Shown piece by piece: positions 36,223 to 43,910 of a DNA stretch of 64,000 bases. Origin of the DNA: Oscillospiraceae bacterium (GTDB lineage: Bacteria > Bacillota > Clostridia > Oscillospirales > Ruminococcaceae); assembly GCA_031266415.1 (NCBI GenBank), contig JAISBB010000001.1, positions 285,556 to 349,555 of the forward strand, written 5' to 3'. Position 1 is the stretch's first letter. Each line of letters begins with the position of its first letter. Made by a program: the position numbers and the translations under genes. The notes beneath the pieces were generated by a model. It saw only the letters and a program-made list of their open reading frames with translations, was not told the origin of the DNA and ran no database searches.

Positions 36223-37212
36223 CTAAATAACAAAATTCTCATTATTCGTCGCTAAATTCCCTTCATCATATGGAAGAGTCTGTACATATCTTTCATTCAA
36301 AAAACTTTTTTCATGTGCCTTTTTACACTCTTGCAACTCTTCCACAGTCATTTTGGCAACAATACTTTTAATTGTTACTAAACTTAAATCCGGCTGCAGC
36401 AAGATATACAATTGCTCAACACTCTTTGCCAACTCACTTTTAAACACATCCACTGTTTCTTGCAACAAGTCTAAATCTTTCAACGCTAAATATATGCTAT
36501 TTAAACATTGTTTCGAGAGATATGCTCCATTTTCGCTAAAGCTTTTAAACCTCTTTTTAAATTCATTTAAATCACCATCCCAAACAAAATGTGAATTCCA
36601 TTTTGCCTCTTTTACCACCCCGGCTTTCTTTTGTGCCGGCACTGCCACAAATGACCATTCATAGGCATCCACAGGGTCATCTAATACCCCACAACACAAT
36701 ACTTTTTGGCCATCTTTCATGTACATTTTGCCTTTCACATGATTACACTTTTGGTTTCTCATGTTTAGACCACAAATCGAACACAAACAGCTTTCAACAT
36801 TGCAGCCGATACTCACTTCTTTTTTTATGCCACCATCAATCTCTAGAATCAAATCTTTGTTTTTTTCATTTTTAATCATATATGCTTTAGCTTTTAACAT
36901 ATAATAATCTTTGCCGTTGTGCACTTTCTTGCTCTCATCCCGCACAACCTCTGTATGAAAAATTCTCGCCATTTGATTTGTTCCTTTGGGTTCGTGGTCA
37001 AAGATCCCAGTTTTACCCAAAAACAAACTTTCTAACTTCTTAAGCGCGTTCAAACTAAAACATTCGAAATCACGGTCCAAATCATTGTCGCAGAGGACTA
37101 AATTGAAAATATATACTTCGTCACTCTGTAAAGGCCGCCTAGTATATTCGTTAATCAACTTAAGATCTTCTCCCACATTTTTTCCGCCCTTGGTAATATA
37201 ACCTTCTTTCAC
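36223..37212 (-). CDS. Prohead serine protease-like protein (capsid maturation)
   Basis: About 329 residues. The N-terminal half matches phage prohead proteases: a core around YIFNLVLCDNDLDRDFECF, the likely catalytic His in GIFDHEPKG, the likely catalytic Ser in KKEVSIGCNVE, and the closing DAYEWSFVAVPAQKKAGV. A Cys/His-rich insertion (CSICG, then KCNHVKGKMY) probably binds zinc. The C-terminal third is helical and may be a scaffold-like tail. GTG at 37212 sits behind AAGGGGG; the frame is open ten codons further. Both catalytic residues and the full frame are kept, so it does not look decayed. A clear promoter is not visible just upstream. Confidence 0.7.
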   Translation of the reverse strand: MKEGYITKGGKNVGEDLKLINEYTRRPLQSDEVYIFNLVLCDNDLDRDFECFSLNALKKLESLFLGKTGIFDHEPKGTNQMARIFHTEVVRDESKKVHNGKDYYMLKAKAYMIKNEKNKDLILEIDGGIKKEVSIGCNVESCLCSICGLNMRNQKCNHVKGKMYMKDGQKVLCCGVLDDPVDAYEWSFVAVPAQKKAGVVKEAKWNSHFVWDGDLNEFKKRFKSFSENGAYLSKQCLNSIYLALKDLDLLQETVDVFKSELAKSVEQLYILLQPDLSLVTIKSIVAKMTVEELQECKKAHEKSFLNERYVQTLPYDEGNLATNNENFVI

Positions 37213-37318
37213 AAAAGCATCCCCCTTTCGAACACAATGCAAAACTAAAACTCAATCAAATTAAAAGTTGCACAAAAATTTGCAACACTGCTCACTTCAA
37301 TAAATATTTTCAGCGGCT

Positions 37319-37386
37319 CTCCCACCAATACGTAAAAAAGCCACGTGCCACACACGGCACGCGACTTTTTTACGTATTGGTGGGAG
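37319..37386 (-). terminator. Very long hairpin that contains the 3' end of tRNA-Tyr
   Basis: Two 31-nt arms pair across a 6-nt loop. In the minus-strand RNA pairing is complete, with two G-U pairs that would be mismatches in DNA. That indicates selection on RNA from this strand. The inner part (GC stem followed by TTTTTT) is an intrinsic terminator for the tRNA operon. The outer part pairs with the last 9 nt of tRNA-Tyr, including CCA. Confidence 0.85.
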
Positions 37387-37462
37387 AAGGTGGATTCGAA
37401 CCACCGAAGCATAAAGCAACAGATTTACAGTCTGCTCCCTTTGGCCGCTCGGGAATTCTCCC
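37378..37462 (-). tRNA. tRNA-Tyr(GUA)
   Basis: An 85-nt class II tRNA: acceptor GGGAGAA pairing TTCTCCC, anticodon stem-loop CAGACTGTAAATCTG (anticodon GTA), long variable arm, T arm GGTGGTTCGAATCCACC, encoded CCA. It is directly abutted by tRNA-Thr upstream. It is a natural substrate for queuosine modification; queA is in the window. Confidence 0.97.
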
Positions 37463-37539
37463 TGGAGCTGGTGAACGGATTCGAACCGCCGACCAGCTGA
37501 TTACAAATCAGCTGCTCTACCAACTGAGCTACACCAGCT
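37463..37539 (-). tRNA. tRNA-Thr(UGU)
   Basis: A 77-nt cloverleaf: acceptor AGCTGGT, D arm, anticodon stem-loop CTGATTTGTAATCAG (anticodon TGT), T loop GGTTCGAATCC, encoded CCA. Its 3' CCA is followed without a gap by tRNA-Tyr. Confidence 0.97.
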
Positions 37540-37578
37540 TAAAATAAAACCTAATCTCTCAACCATCTCCCTCGAACA

Positions 37579-37606
37579 ATTATAGCACACACTTAAGAAA
37601 AAACAA
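37579..37606 (-). promoter_or_regulatory. tRNA-Thr/Tyr promoter
   Basis: On the minus strand: TTGTTT (37601-37606), a 16-nt spacer, TATAAT (37579-37584) preceded by TGC. It starts transcription about 30 nt before tRNA-Thr. Confidence 0.65.
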
Positions 37607-37626
37607 GTGGGGCAGCTCACACAGTA

Positions 37627-39111
37627 TTAGCCCAAACTCAAACTAATCTTTTTTGTTGCAACTTTTTCACAAAAAAGTTCATCATGCTCAACAAATAAAA
37701 TGGTTGGGATATATGCAAGCAATAGATTCTCAATCTGAATACGAGATATAATATCCACAAAGTTAAGTGGTTCGTCCCAAACAAGTAAATGCGCCTTTTC
37801 GCAAAGACTTTTTGCAATAAGGACCTTCTTTTTTTGTCCGCTGCTAAAATTTCTAACATCATTCTCAAACTGCATTCTTGAGAAATCTAGCTTTCGCAGA
37901 ATAGCTTTGAATAAACTCTCATCCAACCCATTCTGCAACGCATAATCGGAAAGTTTCCCATTCAAAAAAGATGTGTCCTGCGAAACATATGAGAACTTTA
38001 AGCGCGGCCCAATCCGAAAGTTTCCGGAGTATGCAATATTTTCGCCACAAAGCAGCCTAATAATACTAGATTTACCGGATCCATTTCTTCCACAAAGAGC
38101 AATCCGCTCACCTTTATTAATGGAAAAGTCAACATTGCTGCAAACCGCCTTGCCATCATAAAAGATAGAAACACCTTTAAAAGCTACAAAACAATCTGTG
38201 TGGTAGCTGACTTGCGTTATTTTCAAAGATTCCGCCACTTCCAAATTTTTAAGCAACCCCAATTTTTCTTCTATTGCTGCTTCCCGCCTTTTAGAGAGCG
38301 TTATTGCCCGCTTCATCATTTTGGCAGATTTATGACCAATATAGCCCCTATCCGGTTTCCCTTCGGAATCCTTTGTACAATATTTTGTCTTTTCAACTTT
38401 ATCCGACCAGTTTGCAGTCCGCATTGCGGATTCAGTAAGACGTTTAATTTCACCTTTTAATTTTTCATTTGCGGTAAGTTCAAACTTATCCTGCCGCTCT
38501 CTGTTAATAGCCCACGACGAAAAATTCCCACGCTGCACTTCAATGGTTGATCTGTTGATTGAAAGAACATGATCAATACAGCCATCAATAAACGCTCTAT
38601 CATGAGAAACTAAAATAAAGCCCCTTTTGCGGTCTAAATAATTTCTAACAATCCGTCGCCCATATGTGTCAAGATGATTGGTTGGTTCATCTATAAGTAA
38701 AAATCCGTTCTCCTTTAAAAAAAGCACCGCAAGTAACACTTTTGTCTGTTCCCCATCCGACAGTATATTGAAAGCGCAAGATAACCGGCTCTCTTCAACT
38801 TCAAGTAAAGATAATTCTCGCAGAAGTTCCCACTGAACATACCCTGGGGATATCTCTTCAATCACTTCATCTGTCCGCATACTCTTAGAAGAGACCTCAT
38901 ATGGAAAATATTCGAACCTAACTCCCGCAGAAATGGTCCCCTTATGTTCATATTTCCCAAGAAGCAGATTCAAAAATGTAGTCTTTCCTCTCCCATTTCT
39001 TCCAATAAGCCCAAGTTTCCAATTAGTATCTATTTGGAGATTAACGTTCTCAAAAATATTATCACAACCATCGTAAGCAAATGTTAACGCCGAAACATTA
39101 ATTTGAGACAT
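37627..39111 (-). CDS. ABC-F ribosomal protection protein, Lsa-like
   Basis: A soluble protein of 494 residues with two ATPase domains and no membrane part. NBD1 has GLIGRNGRGKTTFL, SDGEQTKVLLA and LLIDEPTNHLD. NBD2 has ALCGRNGSGKSSI, FSSGQKKKVLIAK and LVWDEPLNFVD. The linker (about 205-300) is the long interdomain segment that reaches the peptidyl transferase centre. N-terminal wording (IDTNWKLGLIGRNGRGKTTFL region) is closest to the Lsa/CplR branch. That branch releases lincosamides, pleuromutilins and streptogramin A from ribosomes. A leader with an upstream peptide and alternative hairpins precedes it, as is common for inducible members. The drug spectrum cannot be read from sequence. Confidence 0.88.
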   Translation of the reverse strand: MSQINVSALTFAYDGCDNIFENVNLQIDTNWKLGLIGRNGRGKTTFLNLLLGKYEHKGTISAGVRFEYFPYEVSSKSMRTDEVIEEISPGYVQWELLRELSLLEVEESRLSCAFNILSDGEQTKVLLAVLFLKENGFLLIDEPTNHLDTYGRRIVRNYLDRKRGFILVSHDRAFIDGCIDHVLSINRSTIEVQRGNFSSWAINRERQDKFELTANEKLKGEIKRLTESAMRTANWSDKVEKTKYCTKDSEGKPDRGYIGHKSAKMMKRAITLSKRREAAIEEKLGLLKNLEVAESLKITQVSYHTDCFVAFKGVSIFYDGKAVCSNVDFSINKGERIALCGRNGSGKSSIIRLLCGENIAYSGNFRIGPRLKFSYVSQDTSFLNGKLSDYALQNGLDESLFKAILRKLDFSRMQFENDVRNFSSGQKKKVLIAKSLCEKAHLLVWDEPLNFVDIISRIQIENLLLAYIPTILFVEHDELFCEKVATKKISLSLG

Positions 39112-39145
39112 GCTTCTGGTCTCCCATCACCTAATAACAAAGGCT

Positions 39146-39269
39146 GTAAGAAAGTTATCTTGCAGTCCCTAAATAGACAACTTTCTTGCATGGTACAGAA
39201 CAAAATCAACACGTACCATCCGCGTGACTTTGCTTCACTCTCACTCCATAAAACTAGCAAGGAAAGTTG
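39146..39269 (-). promoter_or_regulatory. Putative attenuator in the ABC-F leader
   Basis: Three segments on the minus strand can pair in two exclusive ways. Segment A (39257-39269, CAACTTTCCTTGC) is complementary to B (39176-39189, GCAAGAAAGTTGTC), and B is also complementary to C (39146-39156, AACTTTCTTAC). A lies inside a six-codon leader ORF, so a ribosome stalled there would free B to pair with C, or the reverse. The sequence after C is only moderately T-rich, so control may act on translation rather than termination. Confidence 0.55.
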
Positions 39270-39274
39270 CGCAT
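39254..39274 (-). CDS. Leader peptide ORF MRNFPC upstream of the ABC-F gene
   Basis: ATG at 39274 with GGTG 6 nt upstream, six codons and TAG. It is the first ORF after the predicted transcription start and overlaps segment A of the attenuator. A second candidate leader ORF (ATG at about 39229, MVRVDFVLYHARKLSI) overlaps segment B. Short peptides in this position are known for several ABC-F and erm genes. Confidence 0.45.
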   Translation of the reverse strand: MRNFPC

Positions 39275-39307
39275 CTTTTCACCATCTTCATTCACATTTA
39301 CACTCAC

Positions 39308-39336
39308 ATTTTACACAGTTGTCCACAAATTGTCAA
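39308..39336 (-). promoter_or_regulatory. Strong promoter of the ABC-F gene
   Basis: On the minus strand: consensus TTGACA (39331-39336), a 17-nt spacer, TAAAAT (39308-39313). The start is expected near 39300, giving a leader of about 190 nt. Confidence 0.75.
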
Positions 39337-39528
39337 ACATTTTTAAGCAAAACCGTTGTCTCATCACTTTGCGCACTCCCTGTCAATTCACCCACACAAT
39401 ATGAGGTTTTTCTATTGCCAAAGCTTTTTATTTCCGCCGGTAAAACCTAGGATTTATTTCAAGATAAGGCACACAAACGGCAAAATAGAGTGGATATTTT
39501 CAGTCTCTTTTTGCCGCGATGTTTCTAT

Positions 39529-40331
39529 TTACGCTTCATCTAGAAAGGTAATTTGACTTCTGTCGAAAACCTGAAGGGATTCCGGAATTTGATGTCCGTC
39601 CTCTGCTTGGTGCGCGGGGACAGAAACGACCTGACACTCTACCCCGGCGGCCACAGCCTGACGAAACTCGTTGCAAGATTGGGACACACGAACTAGGAAA
39701 TTGGGGTGGCGATCAACGGCGTCTTCCGGAACGACTGAGATTCCGAGTTTCGGATTCAATTGGCTCAATGGAGCAACTGCCGGGTCAACTATCTGTTTCT
39801 CGACGCATTCGCAAATGGCATCAAAATTTTGCTCTGCGTAGATTTTGGCATCGTTTGAAAGCCATGCCTGGAAAACCCAACCCGAAGTTTTTTCCACACC
39901 GAATTCGATTAGCGGTTCATCTGCGGTGATTTGCGCAGCTTCTCGTAGCGTGAAGACTTACCCATGCCCGTGCCGTCCTGCAGTTCCCCTCGAGCGAGAA
40001 TTGCGTTTAATGCGCGTTCGCGAACGTCGCGCTCAGATGGATTACTATCTAAAGGGAGGCCTAACGTTGCACAACCATAACGCGGAACCACTACCCAAAT
40101 AACTTTGCCATCTGCGGCTTTTGCTATTTTTGATGGCGATGTAAAACCGAAATGCGCTGCCCATTGGACCGCGACTTCGCTCGTTGTGGCGCCGGCGGGA
40201 ATCTTAAAATTGGCCACACGGGACGCGAGCTGCTTCAGAACGGGTCATCACCAACGGCGACACAGCCCACACCCAATCCCCAACGTCATTGCTGCAGATA
40301 AAATAATACTGATTAAAGCTTTCTTTTGAAT
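39529..40331 (-). pseudogene. Broken exported-protein gene of unusual base composition
   Basis: A promoter (40373-40401) and an AAGGAGG site precede a signal-peptide-like reading (QKKALISIILSAAMTLGIG) whose only well-placed start is ATT at 40331. That frame meets two consecutive TGA codons. It then continues as an open stretch (VANFKIPAGATTSEVAVQW to about 39909). After a shift of frame it runs through SGWVFQAWLSNDAKIYAEQ to a stop at 39529. The body is clearly richer in GC than the flanking DNA. I do not recognise the protein. The pieces together look like one foreign secreted protein of about 240 residues that has decayed. Confidence 0.45.
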
Positions 40332-40372
40332 AATAAACCTCCTTAAATATGCTGTTTTAACCCTACTTGTAA

Positions 40373-40401
40373 AGTATAACAAATAAATATAATTGATGTC
40401 A
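40373..40401 (-). promoter_or_regulatory. Promoter in front of the broken exported-protein gene
   Basis: On the minus strand: TGACAT (40396-40401), a 17-nt spacer, TATACT (40373-40378) preceded by TGT. Its form matches the promoters of intact genes in this window. Confidence 0.5.
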
Positions 40402-40489
40402 CGAGAGATATATAAAAACTCGAATATGCACAAAATACATGCAACAAAACATTATATGATTTAAGTTTAGAACAAAAAATTATATAATT

Positions 40490-40775
40490 GTGGTGAAAAA
40501 TTGTTCTTAACGCTGGCTATTTCTCCCTTGTTTTTAGAACGATTGCTTACTATTGCTGTACTCAAATTTTGAAAGGAATGGTTTGCCGTAGCTGTTACGC
40601 TCCTTTTCAACTCGCCCTCGCATTCTGGTTGGCCCAGCGTCAACAAATATTGTTCCCACTAGTAGATGAATTGGGCTAACTCGGGCACACTTTCCGTCTC
40701 GTTGAAAAAATTGTAGCGTTCGTTGAATGTGGCAATTGGTGTAAGAAGCGTAGCAATGGGCGCGCCCCAACACAC
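40490..40775 (-). other. Coding-like remnant, no recognised family
   Basis: The minus strand reads as a continuous-looking protein (ATFNERYNFFNETESVPE, then a TAG, then LTLGQPECEGELKRSV) to a stop near 40490, with no start codon and GC-richer than its surroundings. It may be another piece of the same foreign DNA as 39.5-40.3 kb, or chance. Confidence 0.25.
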
Positions 40776-40790
40776 AGCAAACCTAGATTT

Positions 40791-40820
40791 TTGTAATATA
40801 CTTGAATTTTGTTGTATACT
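40791..40820 (+). promoter_or_regulatory. Predicted parC promoter
   Basis: TTGTAA (40791-40796), an 18-nt spacer, TATACT (40815-40820). It is 49 nt before the GTG start. Confidence 0.5.
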
Positions 40821-40869
40821 ATAATAAGAAACATTTCAAATAATTTGCAAAAAAGAAAGAAGTAAAGAC

Positions 40870-43095
40870 GTGAAAGAAAGTGAAATCGACCACAATGATG
40901 TATATATTGACGGAATGGGCGTAGTTTTAAACGAACCATTAACAAAAATTTTGGAGACAAACTACATGCCATATGCAATGAGTGTAATTCTGTCACGCGC
41001 AATCCCTGAAATCGATGGATTTAAGCCCTCTCACAGAAAACTTCTATACACCATGTATAAAATGGGTTTGTTAACTGGTGCCAGAACAAAATCAGCTAAT
41101 GTAGTAGGCCAAACAATGCGCCTCAATCCACACGGAGACACCGCAATATATGAGACTCTCGTGCGGCTTTCTCGAGGGAACGAAGCACTTTTGAACCCAT
41201 TTGTTGACTCAAAGGGGAACTTCGGTAAAATTTACTCACGTGATATGGCATATGCTGCTTCTAGATATACAGAAGTCAAACTCAGCCAGATTTGTGATTA
41301 TGTGTTCGAAGACATTGATAAAAACACTGTAGATTTTGCAGAGAACTACGACAATACAATGAAAGAACCTGTCCTGCTGCCAGTTTCCTTCCCAAATATT
41401 TTAGCGAATCCGAACCTCGGAATCGCAGTAGGGATGGCAAGTTCCATATGTTCATTTAACCTCATTGAAATCTGCCGCACAACAATCGAGTTAATTAAAA
41501 ACCACAATCACAATCTTCATCAAACCTTGCTGGCTCCAGATTTTTCAACAGGTGGTTTAATTATTTATGATCAAGAATCTTTAGATAATATATACAAAAC
41601 AGGAAGGGGCAGCATTAAAATTCGGTGCACTTACGCATTTGATCATGCTGCCAACCGTATCTTAATAACCGAGATTCCACCGACAACAACAATAGAGTCA
41701 ATTGTAGATAAAATAATAGAACAAATGAAAAGTGACCAACTTAAAGAGATTTCTGATGTTCGTGACGAAACCGACCTTGCCGGTTTAAGAATTGCAATAG
41801 ACTTAAAAAAAGGCTCACAACCGGAACGGTTGATGGCTCGCCTTTTCAAATTAACCACACTTGAAGACACTTTCTCTTGCAATTTTAACATTCTTATTGG
41901 TTTAATGCCGAAAACACTTGGTATTCGCGAAATTCTTTTTGAATGGCTTGCATTTAGAAAATCTTGCGTGAAACGAAAGTTAATTTTCGATTTAAATTAC
42001 ATGCAAACACGCTTAAACTTACTTGTTGGTTTAGAAAAAATCTTGCGTGATATTGAAAAAGCAATTAAAATTATTCGAGCCACCAAATTAGATTCGCGAG
42101 TTGTTCCCAATTTAATGCGTGAATTTAATCTTAATATAGAACAGGCAGACTTTGTTGCTGAAATCAAGCTACGAAATTTAAATAAAGAATATATTCTTAA
42201 AAAAACAGAGGAAATAAAAATTTTTAATAATAAAATAAGGTGGACAACAAGTGCAATTAGCAGCGAAAAAGAAATCGAAAATATAATCATTGAAAAATTA
42301 AATGAAATAATAGAACAACATGGGGGCTCTAGAAAATCAAGTATTTTGCAGCACAGGGAAATTACCGAACTTCCTACAGAAGAAATTAAAAATTACAATG
42401 TTCAAATTTTTTTAACCAAATCTGGTTATATTAAGAAAATAGCGAAACAAAATCTAAAATCAGGAATCGACTCACATAAACTCAAACTTGGAGATAAAAT
42501 TTCACATGAATTCAGCACAACAAATAGCACCACTTTGCTAATATTCACAACCATTGCCAAAATCTATAAGCTGAAATGCTCCGAATTGAACGATCTTAAA
42601 ATCGGCGTTATGGGCGAATTTTTACCGGCCATTCTTGAAATGGAACAAAATGAATTGCCAATTTACGCTCTTTCAACCACAGATTATTCCGGGAATATGA
42701 TTTTTGCATTTGCAAATGGGAAGTTTGCAAAAGTAGCTCTTTCATCATTTAGCATAACCACTCGCCGAAAAATGAGTAAAGCGTTTAACCAGGAATCAGC
42801 AATTGTTTTTTTGGACCATATCAAAACAGACCAAGATTATACCGCTATTTCTAAAAACAAAAAAATCCTGGTGTTTAACACAAGTTTACTAAATCAAAAA
42901 ATCAAAAGAGATTCCTGCGGCACCCAGGTTATGAAACTTGGCCACGGCGACAAATTACGCAAAGTAAAAAGGGCAGATATAAACCAAAAAGAGAACTACA
43001 CCGTTAAAACCATTCCCAAGACTGGATTCACACTCCAAAATCGTGGCAAACAGTTAGAAATTCCATTAGAAAATTTGGGTGGGAATAATACATGA
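40870..43095 (+). CDS. parC: Type II DNA topoisomerase subunit A (ParC/GyrA family)
   Basis: The DNA-cleaving subunit of a type IIA topoisomerase. The 741 residues have MPYAMSVILSRAIPEIDGFKPSHRK and the catalytic Tyr in AYAASRYTEVKL. A winged-helix and tower region follows, then a C-terminal beta-pinwheel of about 240 residues. The GyrA box (QRRGGKG) is not visible, so relaxation or decatenation (ParC-like) is more likely than supercoiling. The matching ParE-like subunit is usually the next-door gene and is not here. GTG start. The gene ends in the ATGA that starts tatD. Confidence 0.85.
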   Translation: MKESEIDHNDVYIDGMGVVLNEPLTKILETNYMPYAMSVILSRAIPEIDGFKPSHRKLLYTMYKMGLLTGARTKSANVVGQTMRLNPHGDTAIYETLVRLSRGNEALLNPFVDSKGNFGKIYSRDMAYAASRYTEVKLSQICDYVFEDIDKNTVDFAENYDNTMKEPVLLPVSFPNILANPNLGIAVGMASSICSFNLIEICRTTIELIKNHNHNLHQTLLAPDFSTGGLIIYDQESLDNIYKTGRGSIKIRCTYAFDHAANRILITEIPPTTTIESIVDKIIEQMKSDQLKEISDVRDETDLAGLRIAIDLKKGSQPERLMARLFKLTTLEDTFSCNFNILIGLMPKTLGIREILFEWLAFRKSCVKRKLIFDLNYMQTRLNLLVGLEKILRDIEKAIKIIRATKLDSRVVPNLMREFNLNIEQADFVAEIKLRNLNKEYILKKTEEIKIFNNKIRWTTSAISSEKEIENIIIEKLNEIIEQHGGSRKSSILQHREITELPTEEIKNYNVQIFLTKSGYIKKIAKQNLKSGIDSHKLKLGDKISHEFSTTNSTTLLIFTTIAKIYKLKCSELNDLKIGVMGEFLPAILEMEQNELPIYALSTTDYSGNMIFAFANGKFAKVALSSFSITTRRKMSKAFNQESAIVFLDHIKTDQDYTAISKNKKILVFNTSLLNQKIKRDSCGTQVMKLGHGDKLRKVKRADINQKENYTVKTIPKTGFTLQNRGKQLEIPLENLGGNNT

Positions 43096-43874
43096 ACTTA
43101 CAATCACTTATATTTGACACACACGCACATTACGACGACAAAAGATTTGACCAAGACCGTGAGAAATTCCTTTCAACCCCACAATCACACGGGATTTTAG
43201 GATTAATTAACGTTGGCACTGATCTCGGTAGTTCACAAACTGGGGTTTTTTATGCCAAAAAATACAAGCACATTTATTGTTCTATAGGGGTGCATCCAAT
43301 TTGCATAAATAACCTGCCAAGCAACTACCTAAGTATATTAGAAAATCTCACCCACAATAAAAAAGTTGTAGCCGTTGGCGAAATCGGGCTAGATTACCAC
43401 TATAACCCACACTCAAAAGAGGAACAGATGAAAAGATTTGAAGAACAGTTAGAACTTGCTGCAAAACTTAATTTGCCCATAATTATCCATTCACGTGATT
43501 CTGTAAAAAACACCCTCGATATCATCAAAAACGCACATCCAAAGCGATTTGTTGTTCATTGTTTTTCATATGACCCAGAAACTGCGGCCAAAATTCTCGA
43601 AATGGGTGGCTTTTTGGGATTTACCGGAATTCTCACATTCAAAAATTCTAAACACATTCGCGAAACCTTGCAATTAACCCCATTTGAAAAAACTTTAATT
43701 GAAACAGATTGTCCTTACATGGCCCCAGAACCATTTAGAGGCGAACGCTGCGATTCCAGAATGCTAATTTCTGTTGCCAGCACCATTGCAAAGCAAAAAC
43801 AATTGCCTTTAAAAAAAACAATAACCACTTTGAATGAAAATGCAAGAAAGTTCTTCTTTGAAGCAATTAAATAA
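43092..43874 (+). CDS. tatD: TatD-family metal-dependent hydrolase/DNase
   Basis: A TIM-barrel metallohydrolase of 260 residues with IFDTHAHYDD, GVHPI, VAVGEIGLDYHY, IIHSRDS, VHCFS and ETDCPYMAPEP, all the metal-site motifs of the family. TatD proteins have 3'-5' exonuclease activity and a role in DNA repair or RNA turnover. It overlaps parC by 4 nt and precedes recJ, giving a DNA metabolism cluster. Confidence 0.95.
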   Translation: MNLQSLIFDTHAHYDDKRFDQDREKFLSTPQSHGILGLINVGTDLGSSQTGVFYAKKYKHIYCSIGVHPICINNLPSNYLSILENLTHNKKVVAVGEIGLDYHYNPHSKEEQMKRFEEQLELAAKLNLPIIIHSRDSVKNTLDIIKNAHPKRFVVHCFSYDPETAAKILEMGGFLGFTGILTFKNSKHIRETLQLTPFEKTLIETDCPYMAPEPFRGERCDSRMLISVASTIAKQKQLPLKKTITTLNENARKFFFEAIK

Positions 43875-43910
43875 ACTAAATGCTCACAAGCATCAGCAAG
43901 GAGGCAAGTT

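Noticed and set aside
37213..37318. Attachment site of a prophage at tRNA-Tyr
   Set aside because: The repeated tRNA end is inverted, not direct, and no integrase or second direct copy was found.
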